From Leptobacterium_A meishanense (GTDB lineage Bacteria; Bacteroidota; Bacteroidia; Flavobacteriales; Flavobacteriaceae), in assembly GCF_037645805.1 (NCBI RefSeq), contig NZ_JBBEXE010000001.1:347144-411143 (forward strand): a stretch of DNA of 64,000 nucleotides. The letters are read 5' to 3'. The translations under genes were made by a program, and so were the position numbers. Within the stretch, counting starts at the first letter, position 1; each line of letters starts with the position of its first letter. A model generated the notes under the pieces. The model was not told where the DNA came from. It saw only the letters and a list, made by a program, of their open reading frames with translations, and ran no database searches. Shown here one piece after another: positions 62,114 to 64,000 of the stretch.

Positions 62114-62350
62114 AACATTATTTTTTTGACATTGTAAAGATACTAAAAATAGCATCAATATTCATTCCTATTTTTAATAGATACCCTATAAAATAACCCT
62201 TTAAAAAACTATTTTTCTGTTGATGCACCCAATGGAAAGTATTTATTGACCTCTTCTCTACCCCCCCATAAAACAAACACCTGTTATAAATTAAAACCGT
62301 TGGGTAGGGTACTGTTTCTCAATTACTCATAACCCAATGGCAACCATGCC

Positions 62351-62779
62351 CTAATTTGAACCATTACCATGCCTCGTATATGCAAATCTATATATTGTGT
62401 CATCATTATAATTATAGACTTGGGTTTGTATCTTATTTAGAATGGTTGTGACTTCCTCCACATCATTCTTACATCTGATAACAAAAGTTCTACCTAATAG
62501 CTCTATTTCTATACTTTTATTATATAAATCAGAATTTTTAAATCTTTCGAAGTTTTTCTCATTATTGTCTTTTTCAAAGTTAAAAGTGAGTAGAAAGCCA
62601 AAACCTTTAGGGTCTGCAACTTCAACATTTAACTTCTTTAATAATCTCTGTCGTGTTATTTGAAAATCAACTTGATTATCTCTATATATATCTATCTGAA
62701 ATTTAATATTGGGGTTCCTAACCAACATTTGTAAATATTCAGATAGGGTAACAGGTTTTTTCTTGAAAAAATTAAACAT
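62351..62779 (-). CDS. Candidate immunity protein for the Rhs tip
   Basis: 142 residues, cytoplasmic, with no motif I recognise; a lysine-rich start (MFNFFKKKPVTLSEYLQMLV) is followed by alternating strands. It starts 2 bp after the Rhs stop, the position of the immunity gene in Rhs/polymorphic-toxin loci. The sequence here is AT-rich, like the Rhs tip and unlike the GC-richer Rhs core. The immunity role is inferred from position only. The gap to the antitoxin gene, 62114-62350, holds no gene. Confidence 0.6.
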   Translation of the reverse strand: MFNFFKKKPVTLSEYLQMLVRNPNIKFQIDIYRDNQVDFQITRQRLLKKLNVEVADPKGFGFLLTFNFEKDNNEKNFERFKNSDLYNKSIEIELLGRTFVIRCKNDVEEVTTILNKIQTQVYNYNDDTIYRFAYTRHGNGSN

Positions 62780-62781
62780 CT

Positions 62782-64000
62782 CTATCTTCTACTATTTAAT
62801 AACAAATATGGAGCTACTGCAACATGCGTTCCGGCAGTTCCAGTTCCTAAATATACTTGGAGTGCGTTTGTAGCAGGATTAATATAACTTGGTCTTGTAT
62901 ATAAGGGCTGATAAATTATATTATCTACACCTCTTCCAAAATTTAAAGAACCTTTAATAGAATTTGGTAAAAATCTTCCAGCATGGTAACCTGTTCCTGT
63001 ACTTAAATCTATTATACCTCCCTTAGGAGCTCTATGAATTCTGGTGCTATATAATATGATGTCATCAGCATGCGTAAAAGCTTTAGTAGTGGATAATACG
63101 GGCCTGGAACGTGTTGCAAAAGCAGCTCCTCCATATGATGGACCTACTATGGATAAAGCTCCCCCAATCAATGTTGAAGAAATCATCATCCAATCACTTC
63201 CAATACTTCCTTCTTCCCATCCCAATGCTCCGGCTCTCCAACTGGCTGCAAATGAGGTAAAGTCAACATCTGCCAATGCATTATAACTAGGGGCTTGGTA
63301 TGAGTTGCCATAACGTACTCTATATTCCTGTAAGACTTTTTCATAGTCTCCGGTGAAACCAAATTGTTCTTTCCATTGAGAAAAGGAACCACTAAATGAG
63401 CTAACAACTTCAGATGTCCATGCCCTGTTACTTTTATCAACTCCTGTTACCGTAACACCTTCCAATTGGTTTACCGTTCCTGTACAAACCTGTCCGGGAG
63501 GGCATCCAGTCATTCCTCCGTCAGAGTCAACTACATTAGGCCAGTTATTTCCCATGGCAAGGTATGGACTATGAAACTCCCCATACGGGTCGGTAGTAAG
63601 CCACCTGTTAATCCTGGGGTCATAGAGCCGCAGCTCAAAGGCCGGTTTCCCTGTCTCGGGGTCGGTTTCTGCAAAGTCTCCCTGGTAGCCGTACCTATAG
63701 GTGCCATCGGTGAGTTGGCGGTTTGGCATGGGCATCCCGCCTGGGTAGTAATCGGTAGCGTTGGTCAACCCGCCACTGCTTACCACCGCCCGTACATTGC
63801 CCAAATGGTCGGTGAGCTGGTACACACTACTGCCACTCTGCCTAAAATAAATACCCAACCTCCCACTGCCATAAATGGCATGTTCGGTAAGGGTACTGTT
63901 GTTATAGATGGCCAGTACGCTTCCTGCCACATCTCTTACATAATAGTCTGTTCGTGTCAAAGAACCACTTGTATTATAAATCTCTTTCTTTACCCGGTGG
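62782..64000 (-). CDS. Rhs-family protein, C-terminal part with variable tip (5' end outside window)
   Basis: The frame is open to the right edge, so 406 codons are visible. From the edge to about 63560 it encodes the Rhs-associated core: DHLGNVRAVV, FELRLYDPRINRWLTTDPYG and SPYLAMGNNWPNVVD, where the conserved core ends. The remaining ~225 residues are a different, AT-rich C-terminal tip with no recognised domain (VTGVDKSNRAW, then a glycine-rich hydrophobic patch ISSTLIGGALSIVG, then a terminal domain with HADDIILYSTRIHRAP and TGYHAGRFLPN). In known Rhs proteins the tip is the toxin, released by self-cleavage. The toxin type is unknown. YD repeats are expected beyond the window. Confidence 0.9.
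   Translation of the reverse strand, partial: HRVKKEIYNTSGSLTRTDYYVRDVAGSVLAIYNNSTLTEHAIYGSGRLGIYFRQSGSSVYQLTDHLGNVRAVVSSGGLTNATDYYPGGMPMPNRQLTDGTYRYGYQGDFAETDPETGKPAFELRLYDPRINRWLTTDPYGEFHSPYLAMGNNWPNVVDSDGGMTGCPPGQVCTGTVNQLEGVTVTGVDKSNRAWTSEVVSSFSGSFSQWKEQFGFTGDYEKVLQEYRVRYGNSYQAPSYNALADVDFTSFAASWRAGALGWEEGSIGSDWMMISSTLIGGALSIVGPSYGGAAFATRSRPVLSTTKAFTHADDIILYSTRIHRAPKGGIIDLSTGTGYHAGRFLPNSIKGSLNFGRGVDNIIYQPLYTRPSYINPATNALQVYLGTGTAGTHVAVAPYLLLNSRR

Noticed and set aside
1..64000. CRISPR arrays, insertion sequences, prophage blocks and rRNA genes
   Set aside because: No regularly spaced repeats, transposase or integrase motifs, phage structural genes in series or rRNA sequence were recognised. 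The tail-fibre-like gene is exported and isolated, so it does not indicate a prophage.

Overview
The window is AT-rich DNA from a member of the Bacteroidota, almost certainly a marine-type Flavobacteriaceae. The signs are: -7 boxes of the TAnnTTTG type before many genes, little visible Shine-Dalgarno sequence, a PorV/PorQ-family (type IX secretion related) outer-membrane protein, a long SecA with an internal insert and no C-terminal zinc motif, LytS/LytTR signalling, and an Rhs protein with the usual Bacteroidota core. There is one tRNA gene (Ser, UGA) and no rRNA, CRISPR array or insertion sequence.

Layout. 1-3.7 kb: 3' end of a PQQ sugar dehydrogenase, an SDR/SRPBCC pair and a YifB/ComM AAA+ protein. 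4-8.6 kb: three tandem paralogous exported proteins, ending at a very strong hairpin and divergent from a LytS-LytTR two-component pair. 8.6-16.4 kb: a tightly packed minus-strand run (CocE-type hydrolase, DsbD, TilS, alpha/beta hydrolase, PabB, FMN reductase). 16.5-21.5 kb: two membrane acyltransferases, an S41-like protease and a membrane-anchored AraC regulator. 21.5-25.9 kb: LpdA, an NhaC-type antiporter, and a peroxiredoxin/thioredoxin/small-protein operon. 25.9-33.6 kb: DgkA, then an envelope operon ftsK-lolA-lptF/G-ribB-SLC13 permease. 33.6-35.3 kb: nitroreductase, TauE/SafE permease, tRNA-Ser. 35.4-40.6 kb: a tetR-ABC-hlyD-tolC export operon whose ATPase domain looks degenerate. 40.7-50.7 kb: LpxH-like phosphatase, SulP plus carbonic anhydrase, PssA, PorV-like protein, Lnt, a nucleotide-sugar dehydrogenase, a shortened methyltransferase-like protein and a cobalamin adenosyltransferase. 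50.8-55.1 kb: a DUF2795 protein, SecA and a small secreted HExxH protein.

55.2-64 kb is the accessory end. One eight-gene minus-strand operon encodes two lipoproteins, a phage-tail-like surface protein, a GspC/PilP-like protein, a GspK-like protein with a repetitive, possibly beta-helical head, two prepilins and a GspF/PilC platform protein. No assembly ATPase, secretin or prepilin peptidase is present in the window. I regard this pseudopilus-like operon as the best candidate for an under-described system. Next to it lie a RelE/ParE toxin-antitoxin pair and the 3' end of an Rhs gene with a variable C-terminal tip followed 2 bp later by a candidate immunity gene.

All functional calls rest on reading motifs and gene order by eye; no similarity search was run. 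Several chosen starts differ from the longest possible frame, and the reasons are given per gene.
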